Shown: positions 8,714 through 16,464, counted from the stretch's first letter. The stretch: 33,356 bases of DNA from JAJRRH01 sp047638815 (GCA_047638815.1 JBLIMR010000026.1:1-33356); one strand, 5' to 3'. Notes: generated by a model from the sequence alone, not told the origin. Numbers and translations: made by a program.

Positions 8714-9101
8714 GCTAAGGGCAGATCATTTAGCATTCAAAGCATCGCTTTGCCGAAATGCCGGCATGTTTATACGAATTGCCCTCGCTGCCCTTCATGC
8801 TACTTCGGCAAGTGGTCACTGAGTTTGTCGAACGTGCACAGCACATCCGTAAAGGGAACCTCACGCAATAATCTAACTGTCATCTTAATAAAGTGAAGAA
8901 TCATCTTTATTGATGAGGGTATCGTTTTCTAGAGGAACCCTAAAACCACCGCAAACTATGCCACAAGCAAAAGTAGACATGTAAAACTGCTGCCAAAAAC
9001 AACTGTATTATTTTAAATTTTTCCTGTATATTGTTGCCTAACAACCAATTATGTAAAATAAAATCGAGCTTATTCTCAGTACAAGAAAAAGTTATTCGAG
9101 C
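8714..9101 (+). other. Repeat-bearing spacer between the helicase and the LRR pseudogene
   Basis: This 388-base stretch has no convincing gene. Its first 140 bases are denser in GC than the surroundings and hold several small palindromes, including ATGCCGGCAT at 8758-8767 and a REP-like hairpin at 8802-8834. The remaining part is AT-rich, and I see no exact TAnnTTTG promoter element for the downstream gene. No T-tailed terminator is obvious after the helicase. Confidence 0.5.
8802..8834. repeat. REP-like palindromic element
   Basis: Arms TTCGGCAA (8804-8811) and TTGTCGAA (8825-8832) form an imperfect hairpin. The right half, GTCACTGAGTTTGTCGAA at 8815-8832, resembles a GTCAC..TGAG....GTCGAA pattern that I recall as scattered between genes in many bacterial genomes. 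The same pattern occurs in the larger hairpin at 32189-32245 of this window. Confidence 0.5.
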
Positions 9102-10014
9102 ATGAACTTTCTCAATATGAAAAAATTACTACTCCTGTTGGCTTGTGCCTTTCTTACACTACCTACTTTCTCTCAACCCTTCGATTCTGATCCTGACAAA
9201 ACCATTTTACAACTAGTATGGAATGACATGAACCAGCCCGCGTTAGCAGGGTGGGATTTTGACCACACAGTGGAGTTGAATGATACTTGGGAAGGCATAA
9301 CAATGACTGGTGATGGCATTAATATATCTGCCCTCGAATTAGCCAATAAAGATCTAACAGGTATCGTTTCGCCTGAACTAAGTAGTTTAACAAACTTGAC
9401 TGAACTTTCCTTGAATGACAATCAACTCTCAGGCAGCATTCCTGCTGAACTGAGCACTTTAAGCAACTTGACTTCATTAACCTTTGGAAAACAATCAACT
9501 ATCAGGCAACATTCCTGTTAAATTGGGTAATTTAACCAACTTGTTATTCCTTACCTTGTAAAACAATCAACTCTCAGGCAGAAGTCCATCCTGTGATCAG
9601 CAGTGGTTCATTTACAACAATACCAAAGTAACTAAATGCCCATTTTGTAATGCTGTTTATAAAGATGCAATTCCTGTATTGGACTTATTTTTTAAATTCA
9701 AGGATGATATTTGGAAACCCGAAAATCAACGATTGGTCATTTGCAACAACACAACTTTACACAAATGGCATGTAAGTCGAAAAGTCATTAGAAATGAAAA
9801 ATTAAAAGACATCGACAAAGTGCGACTGGGATACTTTGCATTTCATAATGGTGTCATGCTTTTAATAAATGAACGACTACCTGGGATGAAAGATTTAACA
9901 GAAGACAAAGAGATCCCGATTGGAGGGTCAGTTGAAATAACCGATGGAAAAAAGATCCTGCTATCCAATGAAGAAGGTGGCAGATTATTCATTACTACTA
10001 TAACAAATAACTAA
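9102..10014 (+). pseudogene. Secreted leucine-rich-repeat protein, broken by a frameshift and a stop codon
   Basis: The 5' part encodes a signal peptide (MKKLLLLLACAFLTLPTFS, ATG at 9117 or 9102), an N-terminal cap with a WEGITMTGDGINISALEL plant-type LRR opening, and LRR units LTNLTELSLNDNQLSGSIPAEL. Around 9481-9484 an extra T appears to shift the frame, and the original frame ends at 9519-9521. In the +1 frame the repeats continue (NNQLSGNIPVKLGNLTNL) until an in-frame TAA at 9559-9561, where neighbouring repeats suggest GAA. The same frame then stays open to 10014 and encodes about 150 residues with a CPFC motif and no recognised domain; only a TTG at 9679 could start it. Repairing both lesions would give a protein of about 300 residues. 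The reading is by eye and supports a pseudogene rather than two genes. Confidence 0.75.
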
Positions 10015-11175
10015 ATGATAATTACTTCTCTATTACTAATAATACTTTGCTGCTTAATTATTTGGAGAGCAAGTGATGGATTTGAAGCCGCTTCTGAATA
10101 CTTGGGCAGAAACTTGAATGAAGGTGTCCGTGGTGCAACAATAAACGCTATTGGAAGTTCCATGCCAGAACTATTCACAACGTTGTTCTTTCTATTTGTT
10201 TTAAAAGATAAAGATGGTTTCGCTGGAGGTATTGGCACAACTGCCGGTAGTGCCATCTTCAATGGTATGATAATACCAGCAATGGTAATTCTTATTGTAG
10301 TATTAAAACGAGTGAGCACCTACGTGGAGGTCTCTCCGAAAGTTATTCTTCGTGATGGAATATCACTCTTGATAGCTGAATTTGTTCTTATAATTCTATT
10401 GGGTGGAGACACACTAACTTGGCACCATGGATTGGTTTTAATGTTGGTCTATGGCGTATATGTAGCGTACATGCTTTCTTCAATGAAATCAAACGATGCT
10501 TCGGATGAAGTCGAAGAAGAGGAGGTAGAAGAAGAGGAGGAAGAAGAAGGAGCTGGCTCATCAATGTTAGCCAATGTGTTAACCTTGAATCTAGAGCCTG
10601 TTTTTGTTAGAACAAATATTCAATCAAATACCGCTTGGGGATTGTTATTGACCTCAATGTTGGTTATCGGATCTGCTTGTCTATTACTTGTAAAATCATG
10701 TGAATGGCTTGGAGATGATCTCAACATGCCAATATATTTCATCGCAGTAATATTGGCGAGTGCGGCAACGAGTGTTCCGGATACGATACTATCTATGAAA
10801 GATGCTAAAAAAGGAAATTATGATGATGCCGTTTCAAATGCTCTTGGCAGTAATATTTTCGATATCTGTTTTGCTCTCGGTTTTCCTCTATTTATTTTCA
10901 CAATAATTTATGGTCCAATAGAGATGACAACTGATACTATCCAGAATATATCGGAACTCCGAATTCTACTGTTTGTCCTCACTTTTGTGGCATTCATAAT
11001 TTATATTTTCAAAAGGAAATTGGGGAAGGTGCAGGCTATTTTACTTCTCCTCATTTATGTGTTATTTACACTATATATTTTAGGAAGGGCTACGGGAAAT
11101 GAAACATCAGAAAGTATAAGTCAAATACTTGCTTCTATAAATGATTGGGTTGATATGCTTAGGTTCTGGAAATAG
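10015..11175 (+). CDS. Sodium/calcium exchanger family membrane protein (CaCA superfamily)
   Basis: This 386-residue membrane protein has the two inverted alpha-repeats of cation/Ca2+ exchangers. Alpha-1 (about 41-83) contains NAIGSSMPELFTTLFF and the GTTAGSAIFNG part; alpha-2 (about 246-293) contains ASAATSVPDTILSMKDAKKG and SNALGSNIFDICFALGFP. The ion-binding acids would be Glu52 and Asp256. The loop between the halves has an almost unbroken acidic run at 164-178. Family knowledge suggests Ca2+ extrusion in exchange for Na+ or H+; the actual ions are unknown. The ATG directly follows the TAA of the broken LRR gene, with no spacer and no promoter of its own visible, so expression probably depends on upstream transcription. 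Several hydrophobic segments follow alpha-2. Confidence 0.85.
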   Translation: MIITSLLLIILCCLIIWRASDGFEAASEYLGRNLNEGVRGATINAIGSSMPELFTTLFFLFVLKDKDGFAGGIGTTAGSAIFNGMIIPAMVILIVVLKRVSTYVEVSPKVILRDGISLLIAEFVLIILLGGDTLTWHHGLVLMLVYGVYVAYMLSSMKSNDASDEVEEEEVEEEEEEEGAGSSMLANVLTLNLEPVFVRTNIQSNTAWGLLLTSMLVIGSACLLLVKSCEWLGDDLNMPIYFIAVILASAATSVPDTILSMKDAKKGNYDDAVSNALGSNIFDICFALGFPLFIFTIIYGPIEMTTDTIQNISELRILLFVLTFVAFIIYIFKRKLGKVQAILLLLIYVLFTLYILGRATGNETSESISQILASINDWVDMLRFWK

Positions 11176-11536
11176 GATAGTAAACAATGCTGTTTTCACA
11201 GCATCTCATTATTTATCTGAACTGGCTTAACAATATTATTAATTATCTATTTGTCATCTATTGTGCTAATACTAGATCTTGTTATATCAGTTTTGGATGT
11301 CAATGTGATTGAATCCTCATTGTATTTTGAGTGATTTATTAATCGTGAATACATATAGGACCTGTTATGATGAACATCTTCATGATTTCACATCATTCAA
11401 TACAAACTAACGACCCAATCTTTACAAATAGTGCTGGTATGTAGCTTGTAACAAAAATAAACCCTAAATTTGGCTCAATTAAAATTCAGACTTGTATACC
11501 AGCGCGTTCGCAATGGTGGTAAGCACAAAATATATT
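11176..11536 (+). other. Spacer with weak hairpin, upstream of DUF4290
   Basis: No gene is visible. A perfect 7-bp hairpin, ATGCTGT-TTTC-ACAGCAT at 11187-11204, lies 11 bases after the exchanger stop but lacks a T-tract, so it is at best a weak terminator. The right end carries the candidate promoter of the DUF4290-murA pair. Confidence 0.4.
11446..11472 (+). promoter_or_regulatory. Candidate promoter of the DUF4290-murA operon
   Basis: TAAATTTG at 11465-11472 matches the TAnnTTTG -7 consensus, and TTG at 11446-11448 lies 16 bases upstream, slightly short of the usual spacing. The start would be near 11476, about 60 bases before the preferred ATG at 11537. Confidence 0.5.
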
Positions 11537-12184
11537 ATGGAATATAACGCAGAGAGAGAACATCTCATTCTACCTGAATACGGTAGAAACATACAAAAAA
11601 TGGTAGCACATGCCAAAACTGTCGAAGACAGAGAGGAAAGAAATAAAGTGATGGGTGCGATCATAAAATTAATGGGAATGATGAATCCTCACTTAAGAGA
11701 TGTGGATGATTACAACCATAAGCTATGGGATCATGCATTCATGTTGGCTGATTTCGACATTGATGTTGAGTCACCATATCCGGTGCCGGCAAGAGAATCT
11801 TTCACATCGAAACCAAACAATGTCCCTTACCCAAAAGGGAAAATTCGTTATGGACACTTCGGGAAGTCGGTTCAGCATATGATCGATACGCTTGAAGATG
11901 AAAAAGATGCTGAAAAGCAAAAAGGCATGGCTGTTGAAACCATGAACCTAATGAAACGATTCTACGTTGTTTGGAACGGTGAAACCATAGCAGACAACAC
12001 GATTTTCACTCAATTCAAAGAGCTTTGTAAAAAAGGTTTCAATATGGATTATACAGATATTGTTCTGGCGGAAGTGAAGGCAGAGAAGCAGCCCAACACC
12101 AATACAAACCCTAAAAGACACAAGAAGGGAGGCAAAAATGGCGGTCCTCGCAATAACAAATACGTCAAAAAGAAGAGAGTATAA
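11537..12184 (+). CDS. DUF4290 family protein, conserved upstream of murA
   Basis: With the ATG at 11537 the protein has 215 residues and begins MEYNAEREHLILPEYGRNIQKMV, which is how DUF4290 proteins of Bacteroidota start; the frame is open further upstream (ATG 11513, TTG 11492), but those residues do not look conserved. The body is soluble and mixed alpha, with PYPKGKIRYGHFGKSVQHMI and FYVVWNGETIADNTIF. The tail is a strongly basic, Lys/Arg/Asn/Gly-rich segment that may bind nucleic acid or be disordered. Its TAA overlaps the murA ATG by one base (TAATG), so the two are translationally coupled. Its function is unknown; a role linked to cell-wall synthesis is inferred only from the coupling. 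Confidence 0.85.
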   Translation: MEYNAEREHLILPEYGRNIQKMVAHAKTVEDREERNKVMGAIIKLMGMMNPHLRDVDDYNHKLWDHAFMLADFDIDVESPYPVPARESFTSKPNNVPYPKGKIRYGHFGKSVQHMIDTLEDEKDAEKQKGMAVETMNLMKRFYVVWNGETIADNTIFTQFKELCKKGFNMDYTDIVLAEVKAEKQPNTNTNPKRHKKGGKNGGPRNNKYVKKKRV

Positions 12185-13488
12185 TGGGATCATTTGAGGT
12201 TATTGGAGGCAAAAGTCTCAAGGGTGAAATTATTCCGCAAGGAGCAAAAAACGAAGCATTACAAGTTATCTCTGCCGTGCTTTTAACTGCGGAGGAAGTT
12301 ATTATTGATAATCTTCCAAACATAGTCGATGTCAATAAACTGATCGATCTGCTAAAGGATCTCGGGGTTAAGGTCAAAAAACTAGGGGAAGGAAGTTATA
12401 GCTTTCAAGCAGATGATATCGATATAGAATATCTAAACACAGAGGAATTCAAAAATAAAGGGGGAGCTTTAAGAGGCTCCATTATGGTTGTTGGCCCTCT
12501 CCTATCACGCTTCGGAAAGGGATATATCCCTAAACCTGGTGGAGATAAGATTGGTAGAAGAAGGATTGATACTCATTTCATTGGATTTGAAAGACTAGGT
12601 GCCACGTTCCATTACGATCCTAAAAATCATTTTTTCAAAGCAGAGGGAAAGAATCTAAAAGGCTGTTACATGCTAATGGATGAAGCTTCTGTTACAGGGA
12701 CAGCTAACATTATCATGGCTGCCTGTATGGCAGAAGGAGTTACAACCATTTACAATGCCGCTTGTGAACCTTATACACAGCAATTGTGTAAGATGATCAA
12801 TTCAATGGGCGGTAAGATCACTGGTGTTGGATCTAACTTGCTTAAAATTGAAGGGGTTGAAAAATTAGGGGGTTGCAAGCATAGATGTCTTCCTGACATG
12901 ATTGAAATTGGAAGTTTTATTGGACTTGCTGCACTGACTCAATCTGAAATTACCATAAAAGACGTAATGTATGATGAGTTGGGCCAAATTCCTAACATTT
13001 TCAGAAGATTAGGAATTGATTTACAAAGAAAAGGGGATGATATCTACATTCCGGCTCAAGAAAATTATGGCATTGATACTTATATCGATGGTTCTATTTT
13101 AACGATTGCTGATGCCCCTTGGCCAGGGTTTACACCTGACCTCCTAAGTATCATATTGGTAACGGCTATACAAGCCAGAGGGACTGTTATGGTTCATCAA
13201 AAAATGTTTGAGAGCAGACTATTCTTTGTGGACAAATTGATAGATATGGGTGCCCAGATTATTCTCTGTGATCCGCATAGAGCAACGGTTATTGGCATGG
13301 ACCGTCAATACCCACTGAGAGGCATCGAAATGACTTCACCAGACATTAGAGCTGGAGTATCTCTTCTGATTGCAGCACTTTCTGCGGATGGCAAAAGTAC
13401 CATTCACAATGTCCAGCAAATAGATCGTGGATATCAGAATATTGACACTAGACTTCAGAGTCTTGGGGCTCAGATTACTCGAAAATAA
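12184..13488 (+). CDS. murA: UDP-N-acetylglucosamine 1-carboxyvinyltransferase (MurA), Asp-type active site
   Basis: The 434-residue enzyme makes UDP-GlcNAc-enolpyruvate from UDP-GlcNAc and phosphoenolpyruvate, the first committed step of peptidoglycan synthesis in the cytoplasm. Visible features are the QGAKNEALQVISA N-terminal motif, the RGSIMVVGPLLSRFG block, GRRRIDTHFIGFERLGA, the MDEASVTGTANI segment and a C-terminal RAGVSLLIAALSADGKSTI block. The catalytic-loop residue that is Cys115 in E. coli (GGCTIG) is Asp121 here (GGDKIG, codon at 12544-12546). Asp at this position is known from MurA of Mycobacterium tuberculosis and Chlamydia and makes the enzyme insensitive to fosfomycin. The enolpyruvyl-transferase family also includes AroA, but the KNEAL and GRRxID contexts identify MurA. 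Confidence 0.93.
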   Translation: MGSFEVIGGKSLKGEIIPQGAKNEALQVISAVLLTAEEVIIDNLPNIVDVNKLIDLLKDLGVKVKKLGEGSYSFQADDIDIEYLNTEEFKNKGGALRGSIMVVGPLLSRFGKGYIPKPGGDKIGRRRIDTHFIGFERLGATFHYDPKNHFFKAEGKNLKGCYMLMDEASVTGTANIIMAACMAEGVTTIYNAACEPYTQQLCKMINSMGGKITGVGSNLLKIEGVEKLGGCKHRCLPDMIEIGSFIGLAALTQSEITIKDVMYDELGQIPNIFRRLGIDLQRKGDDIYIPAQENYGIDTYIDGSILTIADAPWPGFTPDLLSIILVTAIQARGTVMVHQKMFESRLFFVDKLIDMGAQIILCDPHRATVIGMDRQYPLRGIEMTSPDIRAGVSLLIAALSADGKSTIHNVQQIDRGYQNIDTRLQSLGAQITRK

Positions 13489-13564
13489 AAGTAATTATTG
13501 GGCCAATTGAGCTTTTCTAACGGCCAATTCCACAAGTGGTATGGTAATTGTAAAGCTTTTGACC

Positions 13565-13572
13565 TAACTTTG
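13565..13572 (+). promoter_or_regulatory. Candidate -7 element of the thioredoxin-like gene
   Basis: TAACTTTG matches TAnnTTTG. The nearest TTG (13548-13550) leaves only 14 bases of spacing, so the -33 element is weak. The predicted start near 13576 fits the ATG at 13623 better than the one at 13581. Confidence 0.4.
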
Positions 13573-13622
13573 TATCAACGATGTTTCATCAATACTGGAT
13601 GGACATTTTAAAAATATACCTT

Positions 13623-14231
13623 ATGAAAAAAATTATTTTGTCCTTAGGAGTCTTACTAGCAATAGTGTTTATGTTTAGCAATTTCATGTCAAACGATGAC
13701 GCAAATACTGCCGTGATCTCTGACTTATCAGCACCAATGGTAGGAACCTCAATTGGTGATTTGGCACCGGACATCGATCTAGCAAGTCCAGATGGTGAGA
13801 AGATGAAACTTTCAGATCTTCGAGGCAAGGTAGTTTTGGTTGATTTTTGGGCATCTTGGTGCGGACCATGCAGAAGAGAAAATCCAAATATCGTTGATGT
13901 TTACAATAGGTATCACGATGCTAAATTCAAGAAAAGTAAATTCAAAGTAGAGCATAGACAACCAGCTGGTTTCGAAGTTTTCAGTGTATCTCTAGATGCT
14001 GATATGGCACGATGGAAAGGTGCTATTGAGAAAGATGGCTTGGTTTGGGATGGTCATGTAAGTGACTTGAAAAAATGGAACTCAGCAGCAGCAGCAGATT
14101 ACGGTGTTCATAGTATTCCATCTGGATTTCTAGTTGATGCCAATGGTGTAATTATAGCTTCTGGCAAGGAGCTTCGAGGTCCTGGTCTAGAAAACAACCT
14201 GAAACCTCTAGTAGATAAGACCAAGAGATAG
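13623..14231 (+). CDS. TlpA/ResA-like membrane-anchored thioredoxin-fold protein
   Basis: From the ATG at 13623 the protein has 202 residues: an N-terminal hydrophobic anchor or signal (MKKIILSLGVLLAIVFMFSN), then GDLAPDIDLASPDG and a thioredoxin fold with WASWCGPCRREN (Cys80 and Cys83) and a cis-proline segment VHSIPSGFLVDANG. An insertion rich in Lys (about residues 100-112) separates the active-site helix from the next strand. Family members reduce disulfides outside the cytoplasm, for example during cytochrome c maturation or oxidative repair; the partner is not evident here. The frame extends upstream to an ATG at 13581, but that start would put extra residues before the signal sequence. 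It follows murA by about 130 bases. Confidence 0.85.
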   Translation: MKKIILSLGVLLAIVFMFSNFMSNDDANTAVISDLSAPMVGTSIGDLAPDIDLASPDGEKMKLSDLRGKVVLVDFWASWCGPCRRENPNIVDVYNRYHDAKFKKSKFKVEHRQPAGFEVFSVSLDADMARWKGAIEKDGLVWDGHVSDLKKWNSAAAADYGVHSIPSGFLVDANGVIIASGKELRGPGLENNLKPLVDKTKR

Positions 14232-14330
14232 CGTTCTCTTTTTAAGTTTTTAAAATATTGATCCTGGAGTGACTTTTGTTGCTGCAGGATTTTTTTTGAT
14301 TAATGTTCCTTGTTTCAGTAAGGTTTGATG

Positions 14331-14465
14331 GCTTGTTTTATGGCTAATGTTGCTTTTGTTCTTTTTTGCTCATACTTCGGTGGAGACATGCTCCACATGT
14401 TCAGCGCAAGAAAAAAAGAACGATAAAAACGAGCAAACAGAACCATTAGATCCCCTAAGCACTAT
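14331..14465. repeat. Intergenic palindromic repeat, copy A
   Basis: Copy A shares with copy B (16533-16691) the blocks ATGGCTAAT, a TTTGT-Y-CTTTTTTGCTCA arm, an AAAAAGAACGA arm, GAGCAAACAGAACCAT and GATCCCCTA-GCAC. The TTCTTTTTTGCTC and AAAAAAAGAAC arms are complementary. Between them copy A has an added small palindrome, GTGGAG-ACAT-GCTCCAC. Coordinates are approximate. Confidence 0.6.
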
Positions 14466-14477
14466 TAGCAAATATCA

Positions 14478-14516
14478 ATTCGTAATTCGTAATTCCCAGA
14501 TTCGTAATTCGTAATT
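14478..14516. repeat. Short direct repeats of ATTCGTA
   Basis: The 17-base block ATTCGTAATTCGTAATT occurs at 14478-14494 and again at 14500-14516, separated by CCCAG. Each block holds two heptamers plus ATT. Confidence 0.8.
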
Positions 14517-14660
14517 AACCTATTTGTCTGACAAAATATTGATTGTGAAGTGACAAATTGTTCCCCATTGGTTCATTTTCAACCTGATTCTGCCACTTTG
14601 TCCCTATTTTGATTTTGGCAGCTATTTTGAATAGTGCACAATGGAAATTAATTAAGCAAA

Positions 14661-15263
14661 ATGCTCAGAAATAGACGAAGTAGAAAAAAGAAGAACATGG
14701 CTGAAGAAACTGAAATCAAAGACGAAAATATTAATACAGAAGAAACTTTAGAAAATGATGCTACATCTGAAGAAAATACTCCTGAAGAAACGGCTGAACA
14801 AATAACACTTAGTGCGGAAGAAGAACTGACCGTACAGGTCAAAGAGGCTAACGATAAATACCTAAGGTTATATTCTGAGTTTGACAATTTCAGAAGAAGA
14901 ACGTCTAAGGAAAAATTAGAATTGATGAGTAATGGAGGTTCTGATGTTTTAAAAAGTATTCTCCCTATTCTGGATGATTTTGAAAGAGCATTCCTAAATG
15001 AGGGTGTTGCTGAAGATCCGGAAGTTATGGAGGGTGGATTTGGATTGATTCATAAAAAACTACTTAACGTTTTGGAGCAAAAAGGTTTGAAGGCCATGGC
15101 AGTCGCCAAAGGAGATGCTTTCGACACGGACATTCATGAATCGATCGCTCAAATTCCTGCTCCTGAAGAGTCTATGAAAGGGAAAGTCATTGACGTGATC
15201 GAGAAGGGATATTTAATCAACGAAAAAATACTGAGACACGCGAAAGTGGTTATTGGGAACTAA
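14661..15263 (+). CDS. grpE: Nucleotide exchange factor GrpE
   Basis: GrpE releases ADP from DnaK. From the ATG at 14661 the product has 200 residues; starting at the ATG at 14697 (MAEETEIKDEN) would remove a basic RNRRSRKKK segment and may be the true start. An acidic, probably disordered N-terminus is followed by a coiled-coil region and the GrpE core: YLRLYSEFDNFRRRTSKEK, ILPILDDFERAF and the C-terminal beta domain with GDAFDTDIHESIAQIP and VIEKGYLINEKILRHAKVVIG. dnaJ starts four bases after its stop. DnaK is not in the window. Confidence 0.95.
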   Translation: MLRNRRSRKKKNMAEETEIKDENINTEETLENDATSEENTPEETAEQITLSAEEELTVQVKEANDKYLRLYSEFDNFRRRTSKEKLELMSNGGSDVLKSILPILDDFERAFLNEGVAEDPEVMEGGFGLIHKKLLNVLEQKGLKAMAVAKGDAFDTDIHESIAQIPAPEESMKGKVIDVIEKGYLINEKILRHAKVVIGN

Positions 15264-15267
15264 TATC

Positions 15268-16401
15268 ATGAGTAAAAGAGATTATTACGAAGTTTTAGGT
15301 GTCTCAAAAAATGCCGAAACGCCAGAATTAAAAAAGGCCTATAGAAAGCTGGCTTTGAAATTTCACCCGGACAAAAATCCGGATAATCCGGGAGCGGAAG
15401 AAAAATTCAAGGAAGCTGCTGAAGCATACGAGATTCTAAACAATGCTGACAAACGAGCCAAGTATGACCGTTTCGGACATGCTGGTATGGGTGGTGCAGC
15501 CGGTGGTGGCGGAGGCTTTGGTGGAGGAATGAGTATGGACGACATTTTCTCACAGTTCGGTGACATCTTCGGTGGTGGAGGCGGTGGCGGATTCGGTGGA
15601 TTTGGCGGTGGTAGATCTCGAAGTACCGGAAGAAGAGGCTCTAATTTGCGAATAAAAGCAATGTTAAGTCTCGAGGAGATAGCTACTGGAATTACGAAAA
15701 AGGTCAAAGTACAAAAGCTTGTTCCTGCAGATGGTGTTACTTATGACACATGCCAAACATGCGGTGGTGCTGGTCAAGTAACTCGTATCGCGAACACTAT
15801 TTTAGGACAGATGCAGACAAGTTCTACGTGTCCGCAATGTCATGGCAAAGGTCAAAGTATAAAAAATCGCCCAAAGGGATCCGATGAAAATGGAAATGTC
15901 CGGAAAGAAGAGATTGTAGAAATTGAAATTCCGGCTGGAGTTGAAGCTGGCATGCAGTTGAACGTGAAAGGCAAAGGGAATGCTGGCATGGGAGGTGGCA
16001 GCGCTGGAGATCTTATGGTTCTCATTGATGAAAAACCACATGATCAATATAAAAGAAACGGCAACGATCTTCATTACGACCTTTACGTTTCTTTTGCGGA
16101 TGCTGTTTTAGGAGAAAAAGTTGAAGTACCAATAATAAGTGGTGGTAAAGCAAGAATTAAAATTGAGGAAGGCACACAGTCTGGCACACTGGTTAGATTA
16201 AGAGGAAAAGGGTTACCAAGCGTCAATGGTTATGGCACTGGAGATATGATCGTTTACATCAGTGTCTGGACACCACAAAGTCTTAATAAAGAAGAAAAGA
16301 AAATAATTGAGAAATTGAGAGATTCTGATAATTTCAAGCCAAATCCAGGTTCTAAGGACAAAGGATTTTTTCAAAAGGTTAATGAAATGTTTGGGAATTA
16401 A
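15268..16401 (+). CDS. dnaJ: Chaperone protein DnaJ with reduced zinc-binding domain
   Basis: The 377-residue product (ATG at 15268, four bases after grpE) is a DnaK co-chaperone. It has a J domain with HPD at 33-35, a long Gly/Phe-rich linker (about 72-122), a central zinc region and two C-terminal beta domains. Canonical type I DnaJ has four CxxCxGxG motifs; only two are present, CQTCGGAG (Cys162, Cys165) and CPQCHGKG (Cys188, Cys191). Their spacing and the intervening GQMQTSSTCP segment correspond to motifs 2 and 3, which form zinc site 2. Motifs 1 and 4 (site 1) are replaced by short segments without cysteines. J domain and C-terminal domain look normal, so this is still a type I DnaJ. 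Confidence 0.94.
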   Translation: MSKRDYYEVLGVSKNAETPELKKAYRKLALKFHPDKNPDNPGAEEKFKEAAEAYEILNNADKRAKYDRFGHAGMGGAAGGGGGFGGGMSMDDIFSQFGDIFGGGGGGGFGGFGGGRSRSTGRRGSNLRIKAMLSLEEIATGITKKVKVQKLVPADGVTYDTCQTCGGAGQVTRIANTILGQMQTSSTCPQCHGKGQSIKNRPKGSDENGNVRKEEIVEIEIPAGVEAGMQLNVKGKGNAGMGGGSAGDLMVLIDEKPHDQYKRNGNDLHYDLYVSFADAVLGEKVEVPIISGGKARIKIEEGTQSGTLVRLRGKGLPSVNGYGTGDMIVYISVWTPQSLNKEEKKIIEKLRDSDNFKPNPGSKDKGFFQKVNEMFGN

Positions 16402-16420
16402 TTTTCTTTTTAGTCATTAT

Positions 16421-16464
16421 AAAAAAGCTTTATGCCGATTGTTATCGGCATAAAGCTTTTTTTT
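16421..16464 (+). terminator. Terminator after dnaJ
   Basis: A perfect inverted repeat of 19 bp (16421-16439 and 16444-16462) with a 4-base loop ends in an eight-T run. The core is GCTTTATGCCGAT. It lies 19 bases after the dnaJ stop. Confidence 0.9.

Larger units (their letters stand above)
14232..14660 (+). other. Spacer with interspersed repeat, upstream of grpE
   Basis: No gene is visible in 429 bases. The middle holds copy A of an intergenic repeat (14331-14465), followed by two blocks of the heptamer ATTCGTA (14478-14516). I see no CIRCE-type inverted repeat (TTAGCACTC-N9-GAGTGCTAA) before grpE. Confidence 0.5.

Noticed and set aside
9470..9530. Programmed frameshifting in the LRR gene
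   Set aside because: No slippery heptamer with a downstream structure is evident, and a second lesion (TAA at 9559) in the other frame makes decay more likely.
14520..14660. CIRCE or sigma-32-type heat-shock operator before grpE
   Set aside because: No inverted repeat of the CIRCE form was found, and no exact TAnnTTTG promoter element either.
15363..15707. A 114-codon open frame antisense to dnaJ, rich in proline
   Set aside because: It is the complement of the Gly-rich DnaJ linker and has no independent features of a gene.
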